A stretch of DNA of 64,000 bases from Cupriavidus pauculus (GTDB taxonomy: Bacteria > Pseudomonadota > Gammaproteobacteria > Burkholderiales > Burkholderiaceae). Below, one piece after another: positions 8,523-20,961 of this stretch (the stretch's first letter is position 1; the number at the start of each line of letters is the position of its first letter). Location: positions 1 to 64,000 of the forward strand of contig NZ_BPUO01000004.1 in assembly GCF_022179805.1 (NCBI RefSeq). The letters run 5' to 3'. The notes under the pieces are model-generated. The model had not been told where the DNA came from, ran no database searches, and saw only the letters and a list, made by a program, of their open reading frames with translations. The position numbers and the translations under genes were made by a program.

Positions 8523-8550
8523 ATAACGGCATGACCGGCGCGGCTATTTA
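8523..8550 (-). promoter_or_regulatory. Candidate sigma-28 (FliA) promoter for the chemoreceptor
   Basis: On the minus strand TAAA (8550-8547), a 16-bp gap and GCCGTTAT (8530-8523) resemble TAAA-N15-GCCGATAA, with two mismatches and one extra spacer base. Its position about 50 bp before the chemoreceptor start fits class 3 flagellar control. A CGGCCGCAC/GTGCGGCCG hairpin at 8596-8619 lies in the same gap, before the next gene on the plus strand. Confidence 0.45.
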
Positions 8551-8640
8551 GCACGAGACTGGCGCAGCGCCGCCGTCGCGCGGAAAATGCAGGATCGGCC
8601 GCACACCGGCGTGCGGCCGGGCAACCCCCGATGAGGTGCC

Positions 8641-9399
8641 ATGACGGCCATGACTTCCACGATGTTTTCGTTCGTCGATCCCGATCCCGCCGAATCAGAC
8701 CCGCTGCAGGGCGAACTGGCGCTGCTGGACCACGCCGCCCGCATCGGACCCGTGGCCCAGCTCTGGGAGGCGCCGTTGTCGCTGGTGATGCCGCGCAGCT
8801 ACCTGCGGCAGCCTGGCATCGAGGGCGCCCGCGCGGCCTTTGCCGCCAAGGGCTGCCCGGTGTGGTTGCGGATGTCGGGCGGCGGCCTGGTGCCGCAGGG
8901 ACCGGGCATCCTCAACGTGAGCCTGGCCTATGCCGTGCCCAAGGGGGCCGCCACGTGGATGGAACCGGTGTACCTGCATCTGTGCGAAGTCATTGCCGCA
9001 GGCTTGCGCGAACTAGGCGTGGAAACGCACTGGCAGGCGGTGGAAGGGTCGTTCTGCGACGGCCGCTTCAACCTTGCCTGGGGACCGTGCGACCGGGCGC
9101 GCAAGATCGCCGGCACCGCCCAGTACTGGCGCCGGGCGCCGGCCGACGTGCAGACGCCGGACGGCCAGCGCCATCTGGTGCTGGCCCACGCCATCCTGCT
9201 GGTGGATGCCGATCCCGTGGAAATCAACGCGCGCGCCAACGCGTTCGAGGCAGCCATCGGCAGCGGGCGGCACTACGATCCGGCCAAGGTGGTCAGCGTC
9301 AGCGAGGCCGCCGGGCTGGACGATGCCAGCGGGCTCACGGCGCGGGTGTCGGCCGCCATCCAGGCCGCCATTGCCGCCTCCACGCCACCCGGAAACTGA
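8641..9399 (+). CDS. Lipoate-protein ligase A family protein
   Basis: A 252-residue protein of the biotin/lipoate ligase (BPL_LplA_LipB) superfamily. The signature RMSGGGLVPQGPGILN matches the RxSGGGxVxxxxG(x)LN nucleotide/lipoate loop, and RARKIAGTAQYWRR carries the expected catalytic-type Lys. It would attach lipoate or octanoate to acyl carrier domains of 2-oxoacid dehydrogenases or GcvH, or act as an amidotransferase; the exact reaction is not settled. Two ATGs (8641, 8650) are possible, and GAGG before the first supports the longer form. Confidence 0.8.
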   Translation: MTAMTSTMFSFVDPDPAESDPLQGELALLDHAARIGPVAQLWEAPLSLVMPRSYLRQPGIEGARAAFAAKGCPVWLRMSGGGLVPQGPGILNVSLAYAVPKGAATWMEPVYLHLCEVIAAGLRELGVETHWQAVEGSFCDGRFNLAWGPCDRARKIAGTAQYWRRAPADVQTPDGQRHLVLAHAILLVDADPVEINARANAFEAAIGSGRHYDPAKVVSVSEAAGLDDASGLTARVSAAIQAAIAASTPPGN

Positions 9400-9422
9400 G
9401 CGCCGTCGCCCTACCCGTCGCC

Positions 9423-10142
9423 CTATTGTGCGGGCTTGAATTCGATATCGCCGTACCAGGCGCGCGCGGTGGCGCCCGTATTGTCGGTATCGGTCAGGAT
9501 GCCGTAGCCGGTGAGCTTGCCCGGCGCCTCGTGAAAGACCTTTTGGAAGTCGCTCGCCACGTTGCGGCGCAGGCTCTGCCATTTGCCAGGCTCGCCGCCG
9601 ACCACGATCATCTGCACCCGGCTGGTATGCGGATTGGCGATGACGGTGCCCACGGGCGCGCTGGTGGTCCAGATATACATCAGCGTGGCGTAGGGCAGTT
9701 TTTCGCCGGCCGCGCTGGCTGCCAGTGCTTCCGCGCGTTCGCCGATCGACAGGTTGCCGCTACGGCCGTCGAAGAAGAACACCAGCCGGGCCGGCGCATC
9801 TTCCTTGTCCGCCACGCTGTTGTCGGCGCCCGGAATGGCGGCGTCCACCTTCCAGCGCCATGCCACCACCGGCGTACTGGACAGGTCGACATCGCCGTCA
9901 TGCACGAGCCCCGACGCCGAGCCGTTGGCGTCGGCCTGCAGCACCGTGGTACCGTTGCTGGCCACCAGTGCGTAACGCGTGGGCTTCTTGCCGGAGACCA
10001 CGGGCCGGTTCTGCCAGCCGCCGGGCAACGCGCCGCCGGGCTTGCCGGCGGAGAACGCCACACCGGCGTCGTCGGCTTGCGCCGGCACGGCAACGCACCA
10101 GAGCAGAAGGCAAGGCAGGACTGCAAAGCGAGGGCGCACCAT
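9423..10142 (-). CDS. Secreted DUF3047 domain protein
   Basis: A 239-residue protein with a clear signal peptide (hydrophobic LPCLLLWCVAVPAQA) and a mature region rich in beta structure. It matches my memory of the DUF3047 family (ALVASNGTTVLQADANGSASGL, VAWRWKVD, RLVFFFDGR, YIWTTSAPVGTV). Its function is unknown. The ATG at 10142 is preferred because AGGAAG lies nine bases upstream; a GTG three codons earlier would touch that site. It converges on the lipoate ligase gene with a 23-bp gap. Confidence 0.8.
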   Translation of the reverse strand: MVRPRFAVLPCLLLWCVAVPAQADDAGVAFSAGKPGGALPGGWQNRPVVSGKKPTRYALVASNGTTVLQADANGSASGLVHDGDVDLSSTPVVAWRWKVDAAIPGADNSVADKEDAPARLVFFFDGRSGNLSIGERAEALAASAAGEKLPYATLMYIWTTSAPVGTVIANPHTSRVQMIVVGGEPGKWQSLRRNVASDFQKVFHEAPGKLTGYGILTDTDNTGATARAWYGDIEFKPAQ

Positions 10143-10291
10143 GGAAGCCACCTTCCTGTGTGGGTGGAGCGTTTTTTCGAATGTCCCCCAATTCTAGGCA
10201 GCCCGCCAGCATCATGCCGTGAGCCGCAGGCTGATTGCGCGATAGGGCGCGCGCTGACAACAACCGCAACAACCAACTGAGAGCGTTGCGC

Positions 10292-10525
10292 ATGGCGTTG
10301 CTGATCGAGGTCGTCGGCTGGCTGTTCGTGGAACTGATTTTCTATACCGTGTTCTATGCCATCGGCTGGGTGGCCTTGATGGCCGTGACGCTCGGCCGGT
10401 ATCCGGGCCACTTCGAGGTCCGCTGGCGGAGTCCGGACGGCCTAGTCGATGCCGAACTGGTGGCCCTGGCCGGACTGCTTGTCACCGTGGCCGCCGTCAT
10501 CGCCTTTGTCTCGCTCACGAAATAG
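10292..10525 (+). CDS. Small two-helix membrane protein
   Basis: A 77-residue protein that I do not recognise. It has two hydrophobic segments: roughly residues 3-32 (IEVVGWLFVELIFYTVFYAIGW) and 55-75 (ALAGLLVTVAAVIAFVSL). A short loop with Arg and Asp residues joins them. CTGAGAG before the ATG is a plausible ribosome site. Its stop is two bases before the TTG start of the deacetylase gene, so the two are probably co-transcribed and translationally coupled. Confidence 0.65.
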   Translation: MALLIEVVGWLFVELIFYTVFYAIGWVALMAVTLGRYPGHFEVRWRSPDGLVDAELVALAGLLVTVAAVIAFVSLTK

Positions 10526-10527
10526 CC

Positions 10528-11400
10528 TTGCACATCACATCATTGCTACGCCTTCGGCGCACCGCCTCACTCGCCACCGCCGCGCTGGCGCTGTCGGGCT
10601 GCGCGCTGGGCCCGGTCACCCCGCTGCCCCCAGAAACGGCCGCCCAACTGCCACCAGTGCGCTTCCTGCTGACGTTCGACGACGGTCCGGACACCGGTCC
10701 CTATGGCGGCACCCCGCTGATCCTGCGCCAACTAGCCGACAATCCGGTCGCGCCCGGCGTCAAGGCGATCTTCTTCGTCCAGACCGAACACCCGCGCCGT
10801 GGCGGCGGGCCGGAAGGCCGTGCCCAGATGCACGATACCTGTGCACAGGGCCAACTGATGGCCGTGCATAGCGGCATGGTCCAGGGCCACGTCCCGCACA
10901 CCAAGCTGGCGCCCGACGTCCTGGCGGCGTCGCTGCGGCGCGGGCAGGCCGATATCGCCGCGCAGTGCGGGCAGGCGCTGGCCGTAGTGCGGCCGCCCGA
11001 CTGGGCCTACAGCGCCGGCACCGAGGCCGTCTACCGCCAGGTAGGGCTTGGCATGCTGATGGCCGACGCCAATGCGCGCGACGGCAAGATCTACGGCTGG
11101 ACCATCAGCCTGCGCCGACGCCCGCACATGCGCCACGAACTCGAACGCGTGGGCCAGGCCATGGCGGCGCACCGCCTGCCGGCCGTGGACGGCGTGACGC
11201 CGGTGATCGTGGCCTTCCACGATCCCAACGGCTTCACCGCGTCGCACATGACCGACTACCTGCAGATTCTGGTGGATACCGCACGCGACAATGGCTTGCC
11301 ACTGGCCGACCCGCCGTTCTATACCGATACTCAGGAAGCTGCGCGTGCGGCGCTGGCGCGCGCCCAGGCAGGCGTCTACGCACGCCAGGGCTGGCCCTGA
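10528..11400 (+). CDS. Polysaccharide deacetylase-like lipoprotein (NodB family)
   Basis: A 290-residue protein with an N-terminal lipoprotein signal; the lipobox LSGC places Cys25 as the first mature residue. The mature part begins a NodB homology domain with [17 protein letters not shown] (motif 1). Later motifs are diverged: MAVHSGM takes the place of HSxxH, and [10 protein letters not shown] resembles the terminal motif. It probably acts on an envelope polysaccharide, but the missing metal ligand pattern makes the activity uncertain. The TTG start lacks a good ribosome site; coupling to the upstream gene is likely. Confidence 0.75.
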   Translation: MHITSLLRLRRTASLATAALALSGCALGPVTPLPPETAAQLPPVRFLLTFDDGPDTGPYGGTPLILRQLADNPVAPGVKAIFFVQTEHPRRGGGPEGRAQMHDTCAQGQLMAVHSGMVQGHVPHTKLAPDVLAASLRRGQADIAAQCGQALAVVRPPDWAYSAGTEAVYRQVGLGMLMADANARDGKIYGWTISLRRRPHMRHELERVGQAMAAHRLPAVDGVTPVIVAFHDPNGFTASHMTDYLQILVDTARDNGLPLADPPFYTDTQEAARAALARAQAGVYARQGWP

Positions 11401-11515
11401 GTCGTCGGATACGGTCGCGAAATCGCCGCCATGCCTTATGCCGCATGGGGGAATACGGGCGCGGCGCGGAAGTGCTACGCTAACGGCCCGTGGTGCCCTT
11501 ACCAGGAGAAACACC

Positions 11516-13621
<2,106 letters not shown>

Positions 13622-13758
13622 CCTTCCGCGCATTGGCTTGCATGCAACGTGGCCCGGCAGCCTGCGGTTGGCGGCCCGGCCACGGCAGTACCCCGGTTCG
13701 TCACATGACGGTGGCACGATGTGCCGCCATCCCCTCTTCGCAACGGCAGGAGCGCATC

Positions 13759-14010
13759 ATGATGGCATTTCTCGGTACGGTATTCGTGGGCCTGATCGTC
13801 GGACTGATTGCACGGGCCATCAAGCCCGGCGACGACAAGATGGGATGGATCATGACGATCATCCTGGGTGTACTGGGCGCCCTGGCGGCTGGCTATGTGG
13901 GTCGCGCGGCGGGCTTCTATCAGGCGGGCGAACCGGTGGGCTGGATCGCCTCGATCATCGGCGCCATCGTCCTGCTATTTATCTACGATCTCGTGCGTCG
14001 CAAGCGCTAG
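13759..14010 (+). CDS. GlsB/YeaQ/YmgE-family small membrane protein
   Basis: An 83-residue hydrophobic protein of the transglycosylase-associated protein family. It shows FLGTVFVGLIVGLIARAI, the conserved KPGDDKMGW loop, IILGVLGALAAGYVGRA and a C-terminal helix ending in basic residues. Members are stress-linked inner-membrane proteins with no proven enzymatic role. AGGAG at 13748-13752 serves either of two adjacent ATGs. The 3' end overlaps the end of the converging PBP gene by 36 bp. Confidence 0.85.
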   Translation: MMAFLGTVFVGLIVGLIARAIKPGDDKMGWIMTIILGVLGALAAGYVGRAAGFYQAGEPVGWIASIIGAIVLLFIYDLVRRKR

Positions 14011-17000
14011 GCCGCCGGAAGGTGCGTCCGCCGGCGATTCCAGCAACGTGAGCGTCGGCGCCGCACTGTCGCGGCAGCGTAGCAGCGTGGCATCGCCGCC
14101 TGGCGACGCCATGGCCGTGATCTGCGGCGACAGCGAACGCAGCACGCGCACGGCCAGTGCACTGGTGAACGAATAGCGCGCCGCGTATGGCTCGCGCACG
14201 TGCACCGTCACCGTACCGAAATACCGCTCGCCAATGACGAACACGAACGTGGCCGAGCGGTTCACCGCCCGCGACGAAATCACGCGCCCGCCCGGGCCAT
14301 AGGTCTGGAAGCGCTGGTCGCCGGTACCGGTCTTGCCGCCGACCTGCAGCGGCGCACCCTGCGGCTGCCCCTTGCGATTCAGCGGCACGAACGCGCCATT
14401 GATCGACTTGGCCGTGCCGGCCTGCACCACATCGAACATCGAACGCCGCACCAGCGTGGCAATCTCCACCGGAATCAGCGGCTTGCCCGGCTGCGGCCGC
14501 AGGCTGTAGGTGGTGGCATACGGCGTCTGGCCGGCAAAGGCCAGCGTGCGCACCGCGGCCGGCTGCGCATCCACGCCGTTGTTCAGGATGATGCCGGCCA
14601 GTTCCGCCAACGCCGCCGGACGATCGCCCGAGGCACCGACCGCGCTGGCATACGACGGCGTCAGCGATTCGAACGGATAGCCCAGCCGTTGCCAGCGCCG
14701 GGCGATCTTCTCGAAGGCCTCGCGTTCCAGCAGCGTGCGGATGCGGGCATCCTGCCCGAGCTTGCTGCGCGTCTTGAACAGCCAGGCGTACACGGTCTGG
14801 CGATCGGGCTCGCTGGCTTCGAGAATTTCCTTGAGCGTGGCATCGGGATGCTTGCCCAGGTACTCCATCATCCACAGTTCCAGCGGATGGATGCGCGACA
14901 GGTAGCCGCGGTCGTTGAGGTTGAACTTGTCGTGGTCATACTTGATGAACAGCGCCTGCAGGTCTTCCTCGGACGGCTGGAACTTCTTCGGCAACTTCTC
15001 GCGCAGCGTCCTGGCGAAGGTCTCGTAGTTGGTGTCGGGCCGCGCGCTGAGCAGCGTCACGGACAGACGCACGGCCGCCAGCCGGGGCGTGGGCTGCTTG
15101 ACCCGTCCCAGCAGTATCTCAAGCCGTTGGTCGTTGGTCTTGCCGCGATAGCGCTGCCAGAACGCCGTCATGTACGCGGTGCCTTCCTCGTCGGCAAACT
15201 GCTCCAGGTAGGCGCGCCGGCGCTGCGAGTCGCGGTCTTCAAACAGCGCGGTGGCATCGGGGTGTTCCTGCCAGACCTGATAGCGCACGATGTCGCGCAT
15301 CATGCGGATAAAGACCAGGTTGACCGAGTGCTGGAACCCCACGCGCACCGTCATCTGCCGTTCGCCTTCCCACTTCTCGAAGTTCGTGAACGCCTGCATG
15401 CCGCCGCCCGTGAAGAACGCCTCGCCGGCATTGCCCGAGTACTTGCGTTCCATCGCCGCTTCCAGCACGGCTTGCCGTTCGCGCTCGGCCGGCGTCCTGG
15501 TCTTGATCAGGTAGTCGATGGTCCAGCGGGTCAGCGCGTCCTGGCGCGGCACCTCGATGGCCTTCAGTTCCGCCTGGCTCAGGCCCTTGTAGCGCTCGTT
15601 GATCTCGTTGATGACTTCCAGGTACGTCACCAGCGTGCGCAACTTGGCGGTGGAGCCCAGGTTCAGCCGGGCGCCGCTGTTGAGGTCGAACGGCTGGTCG
15701 ACGTTGTCGGCCTGCACGCGCACCACGCTGGCATTGCCCACGCGCTCGAACAGCGTGAAGCTGGCCACCAGCTTCGACGGATCGTCGCCGTCACGCAGCA
15801 GGTTCTTGCCGTACAGGCCCATCTGCCGCGCGTCGTCCTTGTTGTTGATGCGCTGCAGCGTTTGCGTCACCAGCCGCTGGACTTCGCGGTTGATCGTGCT
15901 GTCGACCGTCAGGTCCAGCCGGTCCAGGTCGTAGCGGCTGTTCACCTGCAGCATGTGCTGCACGTCGTTGCGCACCTGGTTGACGGCCTTGCGCGTGACC
16001 CACGGCTCGGGCACGGGGCGCACCGGTGGCGCTGCCTTGTCCAGCGTCTGCGCCAGCGCGGCGTCGCGCAACTCCGGCGTGATGATGTTCGAGCCCGCCA
16101 GCAGGCGCAGGTAGCTGCCCGTCAGCGCGTCGAGGTTCGTGTCGTCGCGGCGCAGGTGATACGACGGCCGGCGCTGCGAGATGATCAGTGACAGCGCGCG
16201 CTTGTACGCCTGCGCTTCGCGCGGGCTTGGGTTGCGCACGTCCATGCCGCGCAGCAGCGTATTGGCCTCGGTGAAGTCCTCGCCGTACCAGACGAACAGC
16301 GCGTCGCCGATGCCGTCCACTTCGCCATAGCCCTGGCGCGCCGACAGCGGCACGGTGTTCAGGTAGTCGACCACCACGTTTTCGCGCGCCCGCTGCGTAT
16401 CGGGGCCGTCGCGATAGGCGCGCAGTGAAGCCGAGGTCATCTGCCGGAACTTGTCCGGGATCGATTGCGTGCGGCCTTCGGGCGAATGCCGGTATTTCTC
16501 GATCTGCGTGGCCAGCGTACTGCCGCCCGGCGTGCCGTGGCTGCGATCCGCCAGCCGGATGCCCTGGTCGATCACCGCGCGCGACAGCCGGCGCCAGTCC
16601 AGCGCCGGATTCATCATCGGAAACTCGGGATTGAGCAGGTTCTGGTTTTCGACGAACAGCAGCGACGCCACCAGCACCTTCGGGATCGCGTCGAACGTGT
16701 CGTACTGCCGCTGCGGATAGCGGTCGTACGACATGGTCAACGCGTTGCAGTCGCGAATCAGCAGCCCGGCCTGGTTCTTCTCGCGATACGGCGGAAAAAT
16801 GCCCTGGTCCATCAATCGCACCATGTCAAATGACATGCGCGATTGCGACGTGGTGACATAGCCGGTCTTGAGCAGGCGCTCGCCGAATTCGCCCAGCCGT
16901 TCATAGCCCAGGCGCAAATCGTAGGGACCGGAATGGGGATAGCGGATGCTGTCGCTGGGGCCGGGCAGAATTTCGTAGGTCAATGCCTTGCCCAGCCGGC

Positions 17001-17202
17001 TCATGTAGCGAGCCTGCCATTGGGACGTGCGAACCTCGTTGGCCACGAGGCTCACAACAATGTACGCGCCGCCGCATACGGCGACTGCCATCCCAGCAAG
17101 GATCCAGCCACGACGTGACACGTTTCGCATCCGGTTGCGCCGGGCCCGCCGTTTCGGTGGGCGTCGCCGGCTCAAAGCCTGCGCCACATGGCCCTCATCC
17201 AA
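13975..17202 (-). CDS. Very large class A penicillin-binding protein (GT51 plus transpeptidase)
   Basis: A 1075-residue bifunctional murein synthase. It has a basic N-terminus, one membrane helix at about 32-55, and a GT51 domain. In the GT51 domain the catalytic Glu lies in LLFVENQNLL (about residue 182), then GGSTLATQIEKYRHS. The transpeptidase domain has STAK (Ser near 515), SVN (near 626) and KTGTG (near 956). The SxN-to-KTG distance, about 330 residues, is roughly double the usual one and implies an inserted region (about 700-880). The GT51 motif 1 is also degenerate. It stands alone and probably serves in the periplasm as a specialised PBP. Confidence 0.88.
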   Translation of the reverse strand: MDEGHVAQALSRRRPPKRRARRNRMRNVSRRGWILAGMAVAVCGGAYIVVSLVANEVRTSQWQARYMSRLGKALTYEILPGPSDSIRYPHSGPYDLRLGYERLGEFGERLLKTGYVTTSQSRMSFDMVRLMDQGIFPPYREKNQAGLLIRDCNALTMSYDRYPQRQYDTFDAIPKVLVASLLFVENQNLLNPEFPMMNPALDWRRLSRAVIDQGIRLADRSHGTPGGSTLATQIEKYRHSPEGRTQSIPDKFRQMTSASLRAYRDGPDTQRARENVVVDYLNTVPLSARQGYGEVDGIGDALFVWYGEDFTEANTLLRGMDVRNPSPREAQAYKRALSLIISQRRPSYHLRRDDTNLDALTGSYLRLLAGSNIITPELRDAALAQTLDKAAPPVRPVPEPWVTRKAVNQVRNDVQHMLQVNSRYDLDRLDLTVDSTINREVQRLVTQTLQRINNKDDARQMGLYGKNLLRDGDDPSKLVASFTLFERVGNASVVRVQADNVDQPFDLNSGARLNLGSTAKLRTLVTYLEVINEINERYKGLSQAELKAIEVPRQDALTRWTIDYLIKTRTPAERERQAVLEAAMERKYSGNAGEAFFTGGGMQAFTNFEKWEGERQMTVRVGFQHSVNLVFIRMMRDIVRYQVWQEHPDATALFEDRDSQRRRAYLEQFADEEGTAYMTAFWQRYRGKTNDQRLEILLGRVKQPTPRLAAVRLSVTLLSARPDTNYETFARTLREKLPKKFQPSEEDLQALFIKYDHDKFNLNDRGYLSRIHPLELWMMEYLGKHPDATLKEILEASEPDRQTVYAWLFKTRSKLGQDARIRTLLEREAFEKIARRWQRLGYPFESLTPSYASAVGASGDRPAALAELAGIILNNGVDAQPAAVRTLAFAGQTPYATTYSLRPQPGKPLIPVEIATLVRRSMFDVVQAGTAKSINGAFVPLNRKGQPQGAPLQVGGKTGTGDQRFQTYGPGGRVISSRAVNRSATFVFVIGERYFGTVTVHVREPYAARYSFTSALAVRVLRSLSPQITAMASPGGDATLLRCRDSAAPTLTLLESPADAPSGGLALATHEIVDK

Positions 17203-17387
17203 AGGCCACCGCGTGCATTTATATTACGCGTATCGGACGACGAATGTGCGACGGAAGTTGGCCGCCGCACGCATTCAAACACCGTGGCGTGCGTGCCGCG
17301 CAACAGGAAGCTTGGGCATCACACGTGCTTGCATTTCGCGCGTGAAATACCGGCTTCCGTTGTGGATTTTACGAAGCGGCCGCGTGC

Positions 17388-18413
17388 TCAGGCAGCACCG
17401 ACCGGACGGCCGCCGAACGGATAGTTCGGATCGTTGTAGCCGTGCGTGGATGCATGGCCGCGCGGCACGAGGTCGTCGACCATGGCCTCTTCCTGCGCGG
17501 ACAGCGTCGCGCCCACTGCACCAAAATAGTCCTCGAACTGGGCCAGCGTACGCGGCCCGGCGATGACCGAGCTGATGATCGGATTGGCCAGCACCCAGGC
17601 GGTGGCGAACTGGCCCGCCGACAGCCCGCGGTTTTCGGCATGCGCCTTGAGCGTCTGCGCAATGACCAGCGATTCCTCGCGGAATTCGGTTTCCATCATG
17701 CGGCGGTCGGCGCGGCCGGCACGCGAATCGGCCTGCGGGGCCTGGCCGGGCAGGTACTTGCCGGTCAGCACGCCGCGCGCGATCGGGCTGTAAGGCACCA
17801 CGCCCAGGCCGAAATGCTGGCAGGCCGGCAGGATTTCCACTTCGGGCATGCGATTCAGCAGGTTGTAATACGGCTGACATGCCACCGGACGCGGCACGCC
17901 CAGTTTGTCGCACAGCGCGGCGATCTCCGCGATGCGCCAGCCGCGGAAGTTCGACACGGCCCAGTAGCGGATCTTGCCGGCGCGGATCAGGTCGCCCATC
18001 GCGCGAACCGGTTCCTCCAGATTCGCCCCGGCGAAGTCGCGGTGCAGGTAAAGGACGTCGACGTAGTCCGTGGCCAGGCGGCTCAGGCTGTCTTCCACTT
18101 CGCGCATGATCCAGCTACGCGAGTAGTTCTGCTGGTTCGGGCCGCTGCCCATGGCGTTGCCGAGCTTGGTGGCCAGCACCCAGTCGTGCCGCTGGCCCTG
18201 CAGCAGGCGCCCCACCATCGATTCGGACGCGCCCTTGGTGTACACATCGGCCGTGTCGATGAAGTTGACGCCATGCGCACGGGCGCTGGCGACGATGCGG
18301 CCCGCCTCGGCTTCGTCGGTCTGGTCGCCGAACATCATCGTGCCCAGGCACAGGGTGGAAACGTTCAGGTTGCTGGCGCCCAGGCGGCGGTACTGCATGG
18401 TGAAGTCTGGCAT
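17388..18413 (-). CDS. Aldo/keto reductase
   Basis: A 341-residue NADPH-dependent aldo/keto reductase (TIM barrel, cytoplasmic). The catalytic tetrad is visible: Asp and Tyr in NFIDTADVYTKGASE, Lys in WVLATKLG, and His in DVLYLHRDF. The C-terminal cofactor region PIISSVIAGPRTLAQFEDYFGA is also typical. The ATG at 18413 is chosen because GGAG lies nine bases upstream; a start ten codons earlier has no ribosome site. It lies downstream of argG but is separated from it by a terminator, so it is an independent unit. Confidence 0.9.
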   Translation of the reverse strand: MPDFTMQYRRLGASNLNVSTLCLGTMMFGDQTDEAEAGRIVASARAHGVNFIDTADVYTKGASESMVGRLLQGQRHDWVLATKLGNAMGSGPNQQNYSRSWIMREVEDSLSRLATDYVDVLYLHRDFAGANLEEPVRAMGDLIRAGKIRYWAVSNFRGWRIAEIAALCDKLGVPRPVACQPYYNLLNRMPEVEILPACQHFGLGVVPYSPIARGVLTGKYLPGQAPQADSRAGRADRRMMETEFREESLVIAQTLKAHAENRGLSAGQFATAWVLANPIISSVIAGPRTLAQFEDYFGAVGATLSAQEEAMVDDLVPRGHASTHGYNDPNYPFGGRPVGAA

Positions 18414-18500
18414 GACGATGCGCTCCGGTTGAGGAAGCTGCATTGTGCCGCGATGCGGCGCGGCCTGCTTGGGGACGCAAACCCTCTCCGGGCCATCCGC

Positions 18501-18538
18501 AAAAAAAAAACCGGCACGATTGCTCGTGCCGGTTTTTC
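18501..18538. terminator. argG terminator (bidirectional form)
   Basis: CCGGCACGA (18511-18519) pairs with TCGTGCCGG (18524-18532). Ten A on the left give a T run for leftward transcription, and T5 follows on the right. It ends argG on the minus strand. Confidence 0.88.
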
Positions 18539-18559
18539 TTGTCAGCGTACCGCCGTGGC

Positions 18560-19947
<1,388 letters not shown>

Positions 19948-19982
19948 CGAGCCGGTGCGGCGCCCGAAACTCGTAACCGTGA

Positions 19983-20011
19983 ATTGTGACATGGCGCGGC
20001 GTCAGCGCCAA
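19983..20011 (-). promoter_or_regulatory. Candidate argG promoter
   Basis: On the minus strand TTGGCG (20011-20006), 17 bp and CACAAT (19988-19983) form a fair sigma-70 promoter. Transcription would begin near 19976, giving a leader of about 90 nt that contains the palindrome and the leader ORF. Confidence 0.4.
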
Positions 20012-20033
20012 ACGCGGGGCCGCCGAAAATAAA

Positions 20034-20098
20034 TGTGGACATCGTCCAGACCGTCGACTAGTCTTTTGTGGACGGCGTACACAAATGCCGCGTCCACA
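20034..20098. promoter_or_regulatory. GTGGAC-type repeats between argG and the VOC gene
   Basis: TGTGGAC occurs at 20034-20040 and 20067-20073 (33 bp apart, about three helical turns), and its inverse GTCCACA at 20092-20098. The set lies 40-100 bp before the VOC gene and looks like an operator cluster. No regulator can be assigned. Confidence 0.35.
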
Positions 20099-20140
20099 CA
20101 CTGTCCGGCGCAGCCGGGCCCCAACCAGCAGGAGATGTCG

Positions 20141-20569
20141 ATGTCTTCGAAAGTCCAGTCCTACCTGTTCTTCGACGGTCGCGCAGAGGAAGCGGCCGAG
20201 TTTTACAAGACCGCCATTGGCGCCAAGGTGGAAGGCATGCTGCGCTTCAAGGACGCCCCGCCCGACGCGGGCCCCGGTTGCGGCCCGGCGCCCGGCAGCG
20301 GCGACAAGGTCATGCACATGGCGCTGCAGATTGGCGACACCACGATCATGGGCTCCGACGGCGAGAACAAGGGCAACGCCGAATTCAAGGGCTTTGCGCT
20401 GTCGATCACCGTGGGCACTGGCGCCGAAGTGGACAAGGCCCTGGGCGCGCTGTCGCAGGGCGGCCAGGTAATCATGCCGGCCGGGCCGACGTTCTTTAGC
20501 GAGCGCTTCGGCATGGTGGCCGACAAGTTCGGCATCACCTGGATGGTGCTGGTGGCACCCAAGGAATGA
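20141..20569 (+). CDS. VOC family protein (PhnB-like)
   Basis: A 142-residue protein of the vicinal-oxygen-chelate/glyoxalase fold, of the PhnB-like type. The first beta-alpha-beta unit is VQSYLFFDGRAEEAAEFYKTAIGAK; the second ends SERFGMVADKFGITWMVLVAPKE. Such proteins are usually metal-binding enzymes or antibiotic/electrophile-handling proteins of unknown substrate. Of two ATGs six bases apart, the second (20141) has AGGAG seven bases upstream and is preferred. Operator-like repeats precede it. Confidence 0.85.
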   Translation: MSSKVQSYLFFDGRAEEAAEFYKTAIGAKVEGMLRFKDAPPDAGPGCGPAPGSGDKVMHMALQIGDTTIMGSDGENKGNAEFKGFALSITVGTGAEVDKALGALSQGGQVIMPAGPTFFSERFGMVADKFGITWMVLVAPKE

Positions 20570-20646
20570 CGCGCTGATCCATGCGCCCCCGGCTGGGCGC
20601 CGCGCGGCATCCCGTACAATGCGCGCGCCCAACCGGAGAATTGCCC

Positions 20647-20853
20647 ATGGAATCCCGCCTGACCGATCTCGAAATCAAGGTCGCCTTTCAGGAGGACCTG
20701 ATCGAGACGCTGAACCTGACCGTCGCCCGTCAGCAACAACAGATCGACCTGCTGCAGGCCCAGTTCCGCCTGCTGTACCAGCAGGTGCGCGCGGCGGCAC
20801 CCGCCGACGCCGAAACGTCCAGCCCGCAGCACGAAATCCCGCCGCACTATTAA
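20647..20853 (+). CDS. slyX: SlyX family protein
   Basis: A 68-residue cytoplasmic protein. The N-terminal 45 residues (ESRLTDLEIKVAFQEDLIETLN to FRLLYQQVR) form an amphipathic coiled-coil typical of SlyX. The short tail ends in PPHY, also usual for the family. Its role is unknown in all species. CCGGAGAA precedes the ATG. It lies between the VOC gene and the DUF1439 gene on the same strand, possibly in one transcript. Confidence 0.9.
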   Translation: MESRLTDLEIKVAFQEDLIETLNLTVARQQQQIDLLQAQFRLLYQQVRAAAPADAETSSPQHEIPPHY

Positions 20854-20961
20854 GTAATGCGAACCGGCGGCGCGCTGGGGGAAAAAACGCATACGTCACA
20901 TTTCGGAACGATCGTGGCGATATCCCGGTCTGACCGGCTATCGACCGACCGATCCGTCTAC

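Noticed and set aside
13713..13726. TGGCACGATGTGCC before the GlsB-like gene as a sigma-54 promoter
   Set aside because: The GG-to-GC spacing is wrong for -24/-12, and the string is simply a short inverted repeat.
14200..16191. A 663-codon frame opposite the large PBP gene
   Set aside because: Antisense shadow: low-complexity Arg/Leu/His composition, no ribosome site, and the other strand encodes PBP motifs throughout.
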